This document shows positions 7,505-14,956 of a stretch of DNA of 64,000 nt, piece by piece (positions within the stretch are counted from its first letter, which is position 1; each line of letters starts with the position of its first letter). The notes beneath the pieces were generated by a model that had not been told where the DNA came from, made no database searches, and was given only the letters and a program-made list of their open reading frames with translations. A program made the position numbers and the translations under genes. This DNA is from Planktothrix rubescens CCAP 1459/22 (lineage in GTDB: Bacteria; Cyanobacteriota; Cyanobacteriia; Cyanobacteriales; Microcoleaceae), in assembly GCA_904830895.1 (NCBI GenBank), contig LR882958.1:3612001-3676000 (forward strand), in the 5' to 3' direction.

Positions 7505-8812
7505 GTCAACGTAGGTACAGAGTTGACCAAATTTTTTTTATTATGTAGTAAGATATTCAGACTAGGAGGTGCAAATCGAGTGCTACACAAAGCTGTACAA
7601 GTCCGTCTGTATCCAACTGCATTGCAAGAAGCACATCTCGCCCAAACATTTGGATGTTCGCGCTGGTGGTGGAATTATGCCTTAAATAAATCGATTCAGG
7701 TTTATCAAGATACGGGCAAAGGGCTAGGACAGGTAGCACTTAACGCCCTACTGCCTAAGCTCAAAAAAGCCGAAGATACTATTTGGTTAGCTAATTGTTA
7801 CAGTCAAGTTTTACAAGCTACAACACTTAATTTAACCACTGCTTACAAAAACTTTTTTGAGCAACGTGCAGGTTTTCCTAAGTTTAAATCTAAACATGGC
7901 AAACAGTCAATTCAATATCCTCAAAATGTCAAAATTGTTGATGGTAATGTCAAACTTCCTGGCAATATTGGGATAGTCAAAGCCAAAATACATAGACCAA
8001 TTGAGGGGAAAATCAAGACTGTAACTGTTAGTAAAACTCCTTCTGGGAAATATTTGGCATCTATCCTGACCGAAATTGAAGGAGAAAATCCAACTATTTC
8101 AGAAGGTAAAATCTATGGTATTGACTTAGGAATCAAACACTTTGCAGTTGTCACTGATGGTGAAAAGGTTTCTAAATACGATAATCCTAAACATCTTGCT
8201 AAACATGAGAAAAACCTCAAGCGTAAGCAGAAGAAATTAGCGCGTAAACAAAAGGGGAGTAAATCCAGAAATAAATATCGTCAAGTTGTTGCCGCATTAT
8301 ACGAACGAGTTAGTAATTCCCGGCAAGATTTTCTACACAAACTTAGTCATAAGTTAGTCAGCGATAGCCAAGCTGTCATAGTAGAGAATCTTAATGTCAA
8401 AGGCATGGTTCGTAATCACAATTTGGCAAAAGCAATATCTGATTGTGGATGGGGAACATTCACTAATTTTCTAGCCTATAAACTAGAACGAAAAGGCGGT
8501 AAGTTAGTGGAGATTGATAGATGGTTTCCCAGTTCCAAACTCTGTTCTAATTGTTTCTATCAAGTCAGTCAAATGCCATTAGATGTTCGTGAATGGACTT
8601 GTCCTAATTGCGGTACTGATCATGACCGAGATGGAAACGCAGCTATGAATATTAGAGCAGAAGGTATCAGAATCCTAAAGACGGATGGTTCAGCCGTCTC
8701 TGCTGTAGGAGGCGAGGTAAGACCAAAAGGGGGATGCAAGTCCGTCTTGAGGCATTCGCCTGTGAGTACAGAAGCCGACACTGTACTTGGTACTCCAAGT
8801 CAGTGTGGGTAG
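7504..8812 (+). mobile_element. IS200/IS605-superfamily tnpB-only element
   Basis: Contains tnpB and no tnpA transposase (IS1341-like layout). The left part has a small hairpin, GGTCAAC at 7504-7510 with GTTGACC at 7522-7528. The right part has a hairpin pairing CACTG/ACTTGG (8779-8790) with CCAAGT/CAGTG (8795-8805). Exact ends cannot be fixed because this family makes no target duplication; the right end probably lies between 8805 and 8870. Movement would require TnpA supplied in trans. Confidence 0.75.
7580..8812 (+). CDS. tnpB: TnpB RNA-guided nuclease (IS605 OrfB)
   Basis: The GTG at 7580 is chosen because AGGAGG lies ten bases upstream and the family-typical LHKAVQVRLYPT start follows; the frame continues upstream only into the element's non-coding end. 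N-terminal helix-turn-helix (AFGCSRWWWNYAL-like, residues 22-36), then the RuvC-like nuclease: Asp in YGIDLGIKHFAV, Glu in AVIVENLNVKG, Asp in DRDGNAAMNI. A zinc finger with CSNC and CPNC pairs lies between the last two. All catalytic residues are present, so it is probably an active guide-RNA nuclease. The C-terminal 50 residues are low in conservation and overlap the predicted guide RNA. Confidence 0.93.
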   Translation: MLHKAVQVRLYPTALQEAHLAQTFGCSRWWWNYALNKSIQVYQDTGKGLGQVALNALLPKLKKAEDTIWLANCYSQVLQATTLNLTTAYKNFFEQRAGFPKFKSKHGKQSIQYPQNVKIVDGNVKLPGNIGIVKAKIHRPIEGKIKTVTVSKTPSGKYLASILTEIEGENPTISEGKIYGIDLGIKHFAVVTDGEKVSKYDNPKHLAKHEKNLKRKQKKLARKQKGSKSRNKYRQVVAALYERVSNSRQDFLHKLSHKLVSDSQAVIVENLNVKGMVRNHNLAKAISDCGWGTFTNFLAYKLERKGGKLVEIDRWFPSSKLCSNCFYQVSQMPLDVREWTCPNCGTDHDRDGNAAMNIRAEGIRILKTDGSAVSAVGGEVRPKGGCKSVLRHSPVSTEADTVLGTPSQCG

Positions 8813-8870
8813 TTCACATTGACCTCCCGTGCTAACCTTGCGGATGAAACTATATTTTTTAATGGATTAC
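8650..8870 (+). ncRNA. Predicted omega (reRNA) guide RNA of TnpB
   Basis: In this family the guide RNA overlaps the 3' end of tnpB and runs past the element's right end. Here the last 160 bases of tnpB are rich in hairpins (for example GACGGATGGTTCAGCCGTC near 8681 and the strong stem at 8779-8805), and coding conservation drops. Boundaries are guesses: the RNA should end in roughly 20 bases of flanking sequence serving as guide. Confidence 0.4.
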
Positions 8871-8874
8871 AACA

Positions 8875-10080
8875 ATGGAAGAAGTGAGTTCTGCGGTTAA
8901 ACGACTTTATGACACCTATCCCTTTCCCCCTGACCCCCTACTGGATGAACCGCCCCCTGGATATAACTGGCGCTGGTCTTGGCCAGTAGCCTATAGTTTT
9001 TGTACGGGTCAGAAGCCCCAAAATCTTGATATCCGTATTTTAGATGCAGGTTGTGGTACGGGTTCGAGTACGGAGTATTTAATTCAACTTAACCCAGAAG
9101 CCTCGGTTCTTGGGATTGACCTGAGTGAAGGGGCGATTCAAACAGCAATAGAACGCTGTCGTCGGTCTGGAATTTCTACCCCCGGAACCCCCGCCCCGGA
9201 ATTTCGCCGTTTAAGTCTCTATGATGTAGGACAGTTAGAGGGACAGTTTGATTTTATTAACTGTGTTGGGGTTTTGCACCATTTACCCGATCCAATTCAA
9301 GGAATTCAAACCTTAGCGTTAAAATTAGCTCCTGGGGGGTTAATGCACATTTTTGTCTATGCTGAATTGGGACGCTGGGAAATTCAGTTAATGCAAAAAG
9401 CGATCGCCCTTTTACAAGCAGAAAAACGAGGAGATTATCAGGACGGGGTAAAAATTGGTCGTCAGATTTTTGAAGCTCTACCGGAAAAAAATCGCCTAGT
9501 TACTTATGAATCTAAACGTTGGGGATTGGAAAATCAGCGAGACGAATGTTTTGCAGATATGTATGTTCATCCTCAAGAAATTGACTACAATATTGATAAT
9601 TTATTTGAGTTAATTGATGCTTCGGGGTTGGAATTTATTGGTTTTTCTAATCCTAATTATTGGAATTTAGAACGCTTAATTGGGGACTCACCGGAGTTGC
9701 TAGAACGGGCAAATCAATTGAGCGATCGCCAACGCTATCGTTTAATTGAACTTCTCGATCCTGAGATTAGTCATTATGAATTTTTCCTGGGACGTTCCCC
9801 CTTACCCCTGAATAAATGGTCAAATGATCAGGAATTATTAGCTGCTATTCCTGAACGTAGTCCTTGTATGAATGGCTGGCCGAGTCAAAATTTATTTGAC
9901 TATAATTATCAAATTGTGAGTTTATCCGATGCGGAATTTGAGTTTCTTAAAGTCTGTGATCAAAATTCAGAATCTCCTCGAAACGTTGGGGAAATTTTAA
10001 CTCAAATCTCTTTTGATTTAGAGGGGGTGCGATCGCTTTTCAATCGACAGTTAATTCTATTATCAATCAAGCAGAATTAA
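8875..10080 (+). CDS. Class I SAM-dependent methyltransferase
   Basis: 401 residues. SAM-binding motif I is IRILDAGCGTGSSTEYL at about residues 53-69, the acidic ribose-binding residue is in VLGIDLSEGAIQTA near 80, and motif IV-like FDFINCVGVLHHLPDP lies near 125. The N-terminal VKRLYDTYPFPPDPL and the C-terminal 150 residues are found in a cyanobacterial and proteobacterial family of putative small-molecule methyltransferases. Substrate unknown. It lies just right of the tnpB element and may have lost its native upstream region to it. Confidence 0.88.
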   Translation: MEEVSSAVKRLYDTYPFPPDPLLDEPPPGYNWRWSWPVAYSFCTGQKPQNLDIRILDAGCGTGSSTEYLIQLNPEASVLGIDLSEGAIQTAIERCRRSGISTPGTPAPEFRRLSLYDVGQLEGQFDFINCVGVLHHLPDPIQGIQTLALKLAPGGLMHIFVYAELGRWEIQLMQKAIALLQAEKRGDYQDGVKIGRQIFEALPEKNRLVTYESKRWGLENQRDECFADMYVHPQEIDYNIDNLFELIDASGLEFIGFSNPNYWNLERLIGDSPELLERANQLSDRQRYRLIELLDPEISHYEFFLGRSPLPLNKWSNDQELLAAIPERSPCMNGWPSQNLFDYNYQIVSLSDAEFEFLKVCDQNSESPRNVGEILTQISFDLEGVRSLFNRQLILLSIKQN

Positions 10081-10108
10081 CCTGAAATTTAACTAGGATT
10101 TTAAAACC

Positions 10109-10143
10109 GTTTCCAAACCTGATTTGATCTGGGGTTTGGAAAC
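10109..10143. terminator. Bidirectional hairpin between convergent genes
   Basis: Perfect 11-bp stem GTTTCCAAACC (10109-10119) with GGTTTGGAAAC (10133-10143) and a 13-base loop, lying between the stops of the methyltransferase and the AEC transporter. The minus-strand side is followed by GGTTTTAAAA, the plus side by an A-rich run, so it serves either gene weakly. Confidence 0.6.
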
Positions 10144-10191
10144 AAAACCACTACCCTAAAATCAGAAATTGAGACTTATTTCTGAGTTTGA

Positions 10192-11133
10192 TTAACCAAA
10201 TAAAAACAACCATAGGGGTAAAGTTAATAATAAGAGTGCAGAACCCAGAGCTAAATTAGTAACGGCTAATTCTCGATCTAAATTAAAGGCTTCGGCTAAT
10301 ACCAAAGTTGCAAAAGCCGGAGGAGTTGCCATTTGTAAGACCAAAACTAATAAAGGAGATCCCTTTAATCCCAATAGTGTTAATCCATAACCCAATACTA
10401 AAGGTACAATTAACATTTTAATCGCTAAACTAACAGAAGCAGGTCGGAAATGATGCCAAGAATTAAGCTGACTTAAACGCATTCCCATTAACACTAAAGT
10501 TAAGGCTACACTTCCCCAAGCAATGCCGCGTAAACCCTGTTCCATCGGATTTGGTAAAGGAATATTCCGCACCATTAAACCAATTACCATACTAATTAAA
10601 GCCGGATTAGTTAATGACACCCCAACTAATTGCCAAGGATCTTGTTTTCCCATCCCAAACCTAGCAGCTAAAGCGACCCCCAACCCATAGGCTCCAATCA
10701 CCGTTCCCAATCCATCATAAAATATCGCCCAACCAAAATATTTCGGGCCGACTAATGCTAAACTTACAGGGAAACCAATATATCCCGTATTTCCCACCAT
10801 AGCCGCCAATAAAAAACTCCCTTGACCGGGGAGAGATTGGGGTAAAATATCCCATTTTGGAGTCCGGCTTTGCCAGTATAACCCTATCCCAGCTAACCCC
10901 GCACCGAGGAAAATAGCAGCCCAAGCCACTAAGGGAGCAATCCATATCGAACCCGATAAATCAGCTTTTCTTAAAAAGGAAATAATGGCAATCGGAACCA
11001 CACCCCAATATAAAATTTTACCTAAATAATAGGGAACAATTTCGGGTAATTTTCGACCCAAAATCCATCCGATTAAAACGCCCCCAATTAGCCATTGATA
11101 AAGCGTTAAAAGTTGACTTATAGAATCAGACAT
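10192..11133 (-). CDS. AEC family (auxin efflux carrier-like) transporter
   Basis: Integral membrane protein of about 313 residues if started at the ATG at 11133 (MSDSISQLLTLYQW); an in-frame ATG at 11232 would add a hydrophilic 33-residue leader and abut the divergent vanY start, so the shorter form is preferred. About ten hydrophobic segments in two five-helix halves are seen (GGVLIGWILGRKLPEIV, LLAAMVGNTGYIGFPVSLAL, LLVLVLQMATPPAFATLVLAEAF). The NTGYIGFP and TPPAF motifs are characteristic. Bacterial members export or import small organic anions; substrate unknown. Intergenic room for divergent promoters exists only with the shorter start. Confidence 0.85.
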   Translation of the reverse strand: MSDSISQLLTLYQWLIGGVLIGWILGRKLPEIVPYYLGKILYWGVVPIAIISFLRKADLSGSIWIAPLVAWAAIFLGAGLAGIGLYWQSRTPKWDILPQSLPGQGSFLLAAMVGNTGYIGFPVSLALVGPKYFGWAIFYDGLGTVIGAYGLGVALAARFGMGKQDPWQLVGVSLTNPALISMVIGLMVRNIPLPNPMEQGLRGIAWGSVALTLVLMGMRLSQLNSWHHFRPASVSLAIKMLIVPLVLGYGLTLLGLKGSPLLVLVLQMATPPAFATLVLAEAFNLDRELAVTNLALGSALLLLTLPLWLFLFG

Positions 11134-11234
11134 AAAGATTAAGTTCACAGTGTTGACCCTTGGCTGTTGACCGACAAGTGCTTGTGATGGATGACTAAAT
11201 AGGGGATTATCTAATAAAATCGAGACTTTCATGG

Positions 11235-12107
11235 ATGTCAGGAGTCAAACCGTTGAAGAATTCTAGTCTGCCGAAACAGGCCCAAACCTTAGCCGATGGC
11301 GTAACAGAAGATATTCCAGAGGCGATACGAGATATTCCCGCGCTTCCGGTGGTTTCCTCTGGCTCCTCTGGGAAGCCGGGGCTATTCTGGAAAATGCTGG
11401 GGTTAGCCCTGGTAGCCTTCTGTACCGCCTTAGTCATGAATTATCAATTTGGAATTCTGGCTCCTCGGTCTGATATTCCCGTAGCCCAAACCCCAATTCC
11501 TGTGGTTACGCCCTCACCTTCTGCGTCTTTGTCTTCAACTCCCCCGCCAACGAGTGCCCCAACCCCAACCACAACTCCCACCCTTCCCGATAATTTATTG
11601 GGTCATCTCCCCTATCAAGAAGCACCGGAATCAGAGTTAAAAAGTATTACGGCCGATGGGGGGCATCGGTTACGCAAAGCTGCCGCCAAAGCTTATGAGG
11701 AAATGGAACAGGATGCTAGAGCTAGTGGGGTCAGTTTAGTTCCGATTTCAACCTTTCGCAGTGTTAAAGACCAGGAAACGATCTTTTTTGAAATAAAAGC
11801 CCAACGGGGACAAGTGGCAACTAAACGGGCAGAGGTGAGTGCTCCTCCGGGTTATAGTGAACATCATACGGGTTATGCCATTGATATTGGAGATGGGGGC
11901 AGACCTTCTACGGATTTGAATGTCAGTTTTGAAGAAACCCCGGCGTTTCAATGGTTAAAAGATCATGCCGCTTTTCATAGTTTTGAGTTATCCTTTCCTA
12001 AAGACAATCCCCAAGGAGTGAGTTATGAACCTTGGCATTGGCGTTTTGTAGGCGATCGCGATAGTTTAGAAACTTTTTACAAAGCCAGAAACCAAAAGGA
12101 AAATTGA
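11235..12107 (+). CDS. D,D-carboxypeptidase, VanY family (M15B)
   Basis: 290 residues: a cytoplasmic N-terminus, a signal-anchor (LGLALVAFCTALVMNY, about residues 54-69), a Pro/Thr/Ser-rich linker (about 85-120), then a peptidoglycan peptidase domain. Zinc motif SEHHTGYAIDIGD near residue 205 supplies His and Asp; EPWHWRF near 263 supplies the catalytic Glu and the last His. It trims D-Ala from peptidoglycan stem peptides in the periplasm. Its stop overlaps the start of the next gene by one base, so the two are translationally coupled. Confidence 0.92.
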   Translation: MSGVKPLKNSSLPKQAQTLADGVTEDIPEAIRDIPALPVVSSGSSGKPGLFWKMLGLALVAFCTALVMNYQFGILAPRSDIPVAQTPIPVVTPSPSASLSSTPPPTSAPTPTTTPTLPDNLLGHLPYQEAPESELKSITADGGHRLRKAAAKAYEEMEQDARASGVSLVPISTFRSVKDQETIFFEIKAQRGQVATKRAEVSAPPGYSEHHTGYAIDIGDGGRPSTDLNVSFEETPAFQWLKDHAAFHSFELSFPKDNPQGVSYEPWHWRFVGDRDSLETFYKARNQKEN

Positions 12108-12787
12108 TGAGAACTACCAGTTTAAATCTAATTGCCATTAGTGTTTTCTGTATGACTCTATCGGTGTTATTAACTCCGGTATTAAATATTTCACCCTTTA
12201 TTCCGGCGGGGATTACTTTTTTTTTATTGGGGGTTGCCACTTTAGATGTTTTTCAGTTTCAGGGTCAAGGGGCGAGTTTATTAATAGATGGGTTGGCGGG
12301 AACTTCTGCATCCACTCGGGAGCGAATTTTACACCATGAAGCGGGACATTTTTTGGTAGCCCATTTGATGGAAATTCCCATTCAGGGATATGCCTTAAAT
12401 GGCTGGGAAGCCTTTAAACAAGGATTTAAAGCTCAAGGAGGGGTGCAGTTTGCTGATCAACTTTTATGGGAACAATTGCAACAGGGTCAGATTTCTGCTC
12501 AGGTTTTAGATCGTTATTGTGCAGTTTGGATGGCGGGAATTGCCGCAGAAACTTTAATATTTAAAAAAGCAGAAGGAGGACGGGAAGATCGAAATAAAAT
12601 TATAGCAATTTGGACTCAGCTACAGCGCCCTTTAAGTGAAGCTAAAATTAAAGAGCGTTGGGCAATATTACAGGCTAAAACATTAATTGAAACTCACAAA
12701 GTGGCTTATTTGGGTTTAGTGGAAGCGATGAGAAATCGGGCTTCTGTAGCAGATTGTTGTCTAGGAATAGAACAGCAAAAGCAATAA
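12107..12787 (+). CDS. Membrane M41-like (FtsH-type) zinc peptidase without AAA domain
   Basis: 226 residues from the ATG at 12107; a TTG one codon earlier is less likely. Two N-terminal membrane segments (about residues 5-25 and 30-48) precede an M41-type domain: zinc motif HHEAGHFLVAHLM near residue 75, then AGIAAETLIFKKAEGGREDRN near 143, which matches the FtsH AAEELIFG...ND block supplying the third ligand. The AAA+ ATPase module is absent, so it cannot unfold substrates as FtsH does. It is coupled to vanY, hinting at envelope work; that link is inference. Confidence 0.8.
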   Translation: MRTTSLNLIAISVFCMTLSVLLTPVLNISPFIPAGITFFLLGVATLDVFQFQGQGASLLIDGLAGTSASTRERILHHEAGHFLVAHLMEIPIQGYALNGWEAFKQGFKAQGGVQFADQLLWEQLQQGQISAQVLDRYCAVWMAGIAAETLIFKKAEGGREDRNKIIAIWTQLQRPLSEAKIKERWAILQAKTLIETHKVAYLGLVEAMRNRASVADCCLGIEQQKQ

Positions 12788-12844
12788 TATAGAAAATAGT
12801 CCGACGGGATAACTACCGATAATTCAAGCAAAAGGGAGAATCCT

Positions 12845-13207
12845 ATGACCTTTGAACAAATCTATCAATTTTTCCAAGAACCGCCGCCTATCTATCTTAA
12901 TAAGGAACTGGCGGTTTGCTATATTTTATCTGTATTTCTCCAAAGGGACTCCTATGGAACTGAACTAATTGAACAACTGGAGCAGGAATATTCTAACTAT
13001 AGATTATCCGATACGGTTCTTTACGGCGCCCTCAAGTTTTTGGAAAAACAAGGAACAATTACGGGATACTGGCAAAAGGTTGAAGGTCGGGGACGACCTC
13101 GCCGGATGTATCAAATTCTGCCGGAACATCAACCCCAAGCCCAAGAATTAGCCGGACTTTGGTACGAATACACTTCTAGCCAAGGTAAACTACAAATCAA
13201 TGAATAA
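12845..13207 (+). CDS. PadR family transcriptional regulator
   Basis: 120 residues with a winged helix: ELAVCYILSVFLQRDSYGTELIEQLEQEY (residues 20-49) and the recognition helix and wing LSDTVLYGALKFLEKQGTITGYWQKVEGRGRPRRMYQI (54-91), the usual PadR core of the DSYGxEL / LYxxLxxLexxG / GRxRxxYxL type. It lacks the long C-terminal dimerisation helices, as do small PadR-s1 members. It lies 29 bases upstream of a cytochrome b6 maturation-like gene on the same strand; whether it controls it is unknown. Confidence 0.87.
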   Translation: MTFEQIYQFFQEPPPIYLNKELAVCYILSVFLQRDSYGTELIEQLEQEYSNYRLSDTVLYGALKFLEKQGTITGYWQKVEGRGRPRRMYQILPEHQPQAQELAGLWYEYTSSQGKLQINE

Positions 13208-13236
13208 CCTTTAAAACTAGACTGACTTCATTTCCT

Positions 13237-13767
13237 ATGACTCCCGTAATCCCTTCTACTTTTGTGTTGACTCTGTTAATGGTTATTGGCTTATTCTTTT
13301 TTGTTCGAGCTTCAACTAAAGATCGGATAGAACAGGAAAAACTGATTGCCGAACAGGAAGCAGACTCCTTGCTCACACAAATCCAGCAGCATTTTGCCTC
13401 CCGAGCCTATCGGATTACGGCGTTAAATCGGGAAGCCAATCAAATCACCTTTGAGGGGTTAGTCCGTCCCAGTTGGTTTTTAGCTATCTTCCTCACCCTA
13501 TTAACCGCCGTGGGACTGTTATGTTTGGGGTTAGTCCTATCTATGGCTATGCCCAACCTAGGCAAACTGTTTTGGGGACTGGTGTTACTTTCGCCCCTGG
13601 CCGGTTGGTTCTATTGGAAAGGCTCCGGGCGTCCAGAACAGGTCTATCTCAAGCTAGATGCCGTCATTGATCAGGGTGAACAAACTCAAAGTTTGATTAC
13701 CGTAACTGCCCACCGAGACGAACTGGCGACGCTCAAACAAGCCCTTAACCTAAAACCCTGCGAATAA
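13237..13767 (+). CDS. CCB-like complex C subunit B cofactor assembly protein
   Basis: 176-residue membrane protein: one N-terminal segment (FVLTLLMVIGLFFFVRAS, residues 8-25) directly followed by KDRIEQ, a soluble stretch, then two more segments (FLAIFLTLLTAVGLLCLGLVL and LFWGLVLLSPLAGWFYW, about 84-132). This layout and the FFVRASTKDR motif match the cyanobacterial/plastid CCB1-type (DUF3529) proteins needed to attach haem ci covalently to cytochrome b6. The subfamily call (CCB1 rather than CCB2/CCB4) is from memory of the motif only. Confidence 0.6.
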   Translation: MTPVIPSTFVLTLLMVIGLFFFVRASTKDRIEQEKLIAEQEADSLLTQIQQHFASRAYRITALNREANQITFEGLVRPSWFLAIFLTLLTAVGLLCLGLVLSMAMPNLGKLFWGLVLLSPLAGWFYWKGSGRPEQVYLKLDAVIDQGEQTQSLITVTAHRDELATLKQALNLKPCE

Positions 13768-13769
13768 TT

Positions 13770-14006
13770 TTAGTTACCATCAGGTTCAAAACCGCAAACA
13801 CGACAAGGATGCCAACGGTCTTGAATCTTTATTCAGGATATAATTGCCAAAATTAGAACAATTTTGATTCGTGGCACTGGGGTTGGGAGTAATTCCACCT
13901 TGCCAGTAAGAATAAAGAGAAATTCATCCCAACCAGCACCCGGAATCAACTGACTAATTTTTTTCCCTCGCGCCTGCCTTATCAGAGTTAAGGAGTGAAG
14001 CTCATG
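13770..14006 (-). pseudogene. Frameshifted remnant of an unknown protein
   Basis: On the minus strand protein-like sequence passes through three frames in order: RQARGKKISQLIPGAGWDEF, then SYWQGGITPNPSATNQNCSNFG and NYILNKDSRP, then WHPCRVCGFEPDGN with a stop at 13770-13772. Stitched together these give one plausible C-terminus with a CxxC pair, implying at least two frameshifts. The upstream part is missing where the TnpB-type right-end remnant begins. Family not recognised. Confidence 0.5.
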
Positions 14007-14039
14007 TTAATCATGGCTCTCATCAGGTGTCACGGCTCA

Positions 14040-14310
14040 AGAAAAGTTCTGGATTTGACATCCACCCCGCCGTAAACGGAAGGGGATTACTCACCACGCC
14101 ACCTTTTCAGGATGGTCGCTGAATGGGGTTGACGCTTCGCAGACTGTTGCTACCTTGGCGGTAGTCTTACACGGTCTCCACGTCCGTTTTAAGTCTCGGA
14201 ATGCCCTCCCGCGACTTAAGTTTAACCTCGTTCACTAAGTTAAACTTTTTGTTCGATTTGTTAATTAATGCGTTCAAGGAAAGTCGTCCTAGAAGGACGA
14301 GGTTTTAAAC
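14040..14310 (-). mobile_element. Orphan IS200/IS605-type right end with omega-RNA-like sequence
   Basis: Read on the minus strand, the stretch from about 14303 down to 14055 carries GGACGTGGAGACCGTGTAAG, then CGAAGCGTCAACCCC and finally CCCCTTCCGTTTACGGCGGGG followed by TGGATGTCAAATCC. This order (GC-rich structured run, a CCCC...CGTTTACGG...GGGG stem, then GATGTCAA) is what I recall from right ends of cyanobacterial TnpB elements. No tnpB coding sequence adjoins it; only a small GTCCT/AGGAC hairpin (14284-14302) and DUF3155 follow. The remainder of the 600-base gap before DUF3155 is AT-rich with no gene seen. Confidence 0.5.
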
Positions 14311-14371
14311 CCATTTTTCTGATAAAACCCTTTCACTAAGAAGATGGGATGTTGCAGACAACATCTCGATT

Positions 14372-14695
14372 TCAAACCCCCTTAGCTGGGGAAGCAGAGG
14401 AAACCAATGTGGCCTTCTCCACAAGCTGTTTTAAACTGGGGAATAAAAAGTGATTCTCCTCAACGTACTGGGCTCCAAATAGACCCTTTTCAGCCCAGAA
14501 GTATCGATCCGTGGTATGCTCATTTCGTTTTACAAGAAGCAAAGCCGGAGGAATAATTCCTTCAGCATGGATAAACTTACGAGCGGCCGTTACGGGTTTA
14601 TCTTCGCCACTTGAAATGCTATATTGAGGCACACATTCTAAAATCCTACGTCCTTCTTGTCTGCGACGGCTTTTACGCTTACGTCTTCTAGCCAA
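14372..14695 (-). CDS. DUF3155 family protein
   Basis: 107-residue soluble protein found across cyanobacteria. It opens with a very basic run (MARRRKRKSRRRQEGRRIL) and continues with GEDKPVTAARKFIHAEGI and RNEHTTDRYFWAEKGLFGAQ, both strongly conserved in my recollection of the family. The basic N-terminus suggests nucleic-acid or ribosome contact, but no function is established. A strong GGAGGTCAAC Shine-Dalgarno region precedes the ATG at 14695. Confidence 0.8.
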   Translation of the reverse strand: MARRRKRKSRRRQEGRRILECVPQYSISSGEDKPVTAARKFIHAEGIIPPALLLVKRNEHTTDRYFWAEKGLFGAQYVEENHFLFPSLKQLVEKATLVSSASPAKGV

Positions 14696-14883
14696 CTTGT
14701 TGACCTCCTTTTTAAGCAGGCGGGTTGTAAATATAGCTACAAAATCCGAGGGAATTATATCTGTTCTAGTTCAAAATATCAAGCTATTTTAATAGATTGA
14801 CACAAATTGATAAAGAAGGGGATCAGGAGTAGGGGATCGGGAGGCAGGGGAGGCAGGGGGAGCAGGGGAGGTAAACTCTTTTT

Positions 14884-14945
14884 ATTACCCATTACCCATT
14901 ACCCATTACCCATTACCCATTACCCATTACCCATTACCCATTACC
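14884..14945. repeat. Heptamer tandem repeat (ATTACCC)n
   Basis: Eight perfect ATTACCC units plus six bases of a ninth stand directly upstream of the histidine kinase start. A 7-base period shifts frame at each unit, and the extended reading frame through it gives an artefactual ITHYPLP repeat. Related heptamers occur at 16421, 17258 and 32320. Confidence 0.95.
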
Positions 14946-14956
14946 TGTTGAATTCC

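Noticed and set aside
7454-7579. N-terminal extension of TnpB
   Set aside because: It runs through the hairpin and element end; the GTG at 7580 has a strong Shine-Dalgarno and begins the conserved sequence.
14807-14956. N-terminal extension of the histidine kinase (ITHYPLP repeats)
   Set aside because: Coded by heptamer repeats and G-rich sequence with no ribosome site; the ATG at 14957 begins the family-like protein.
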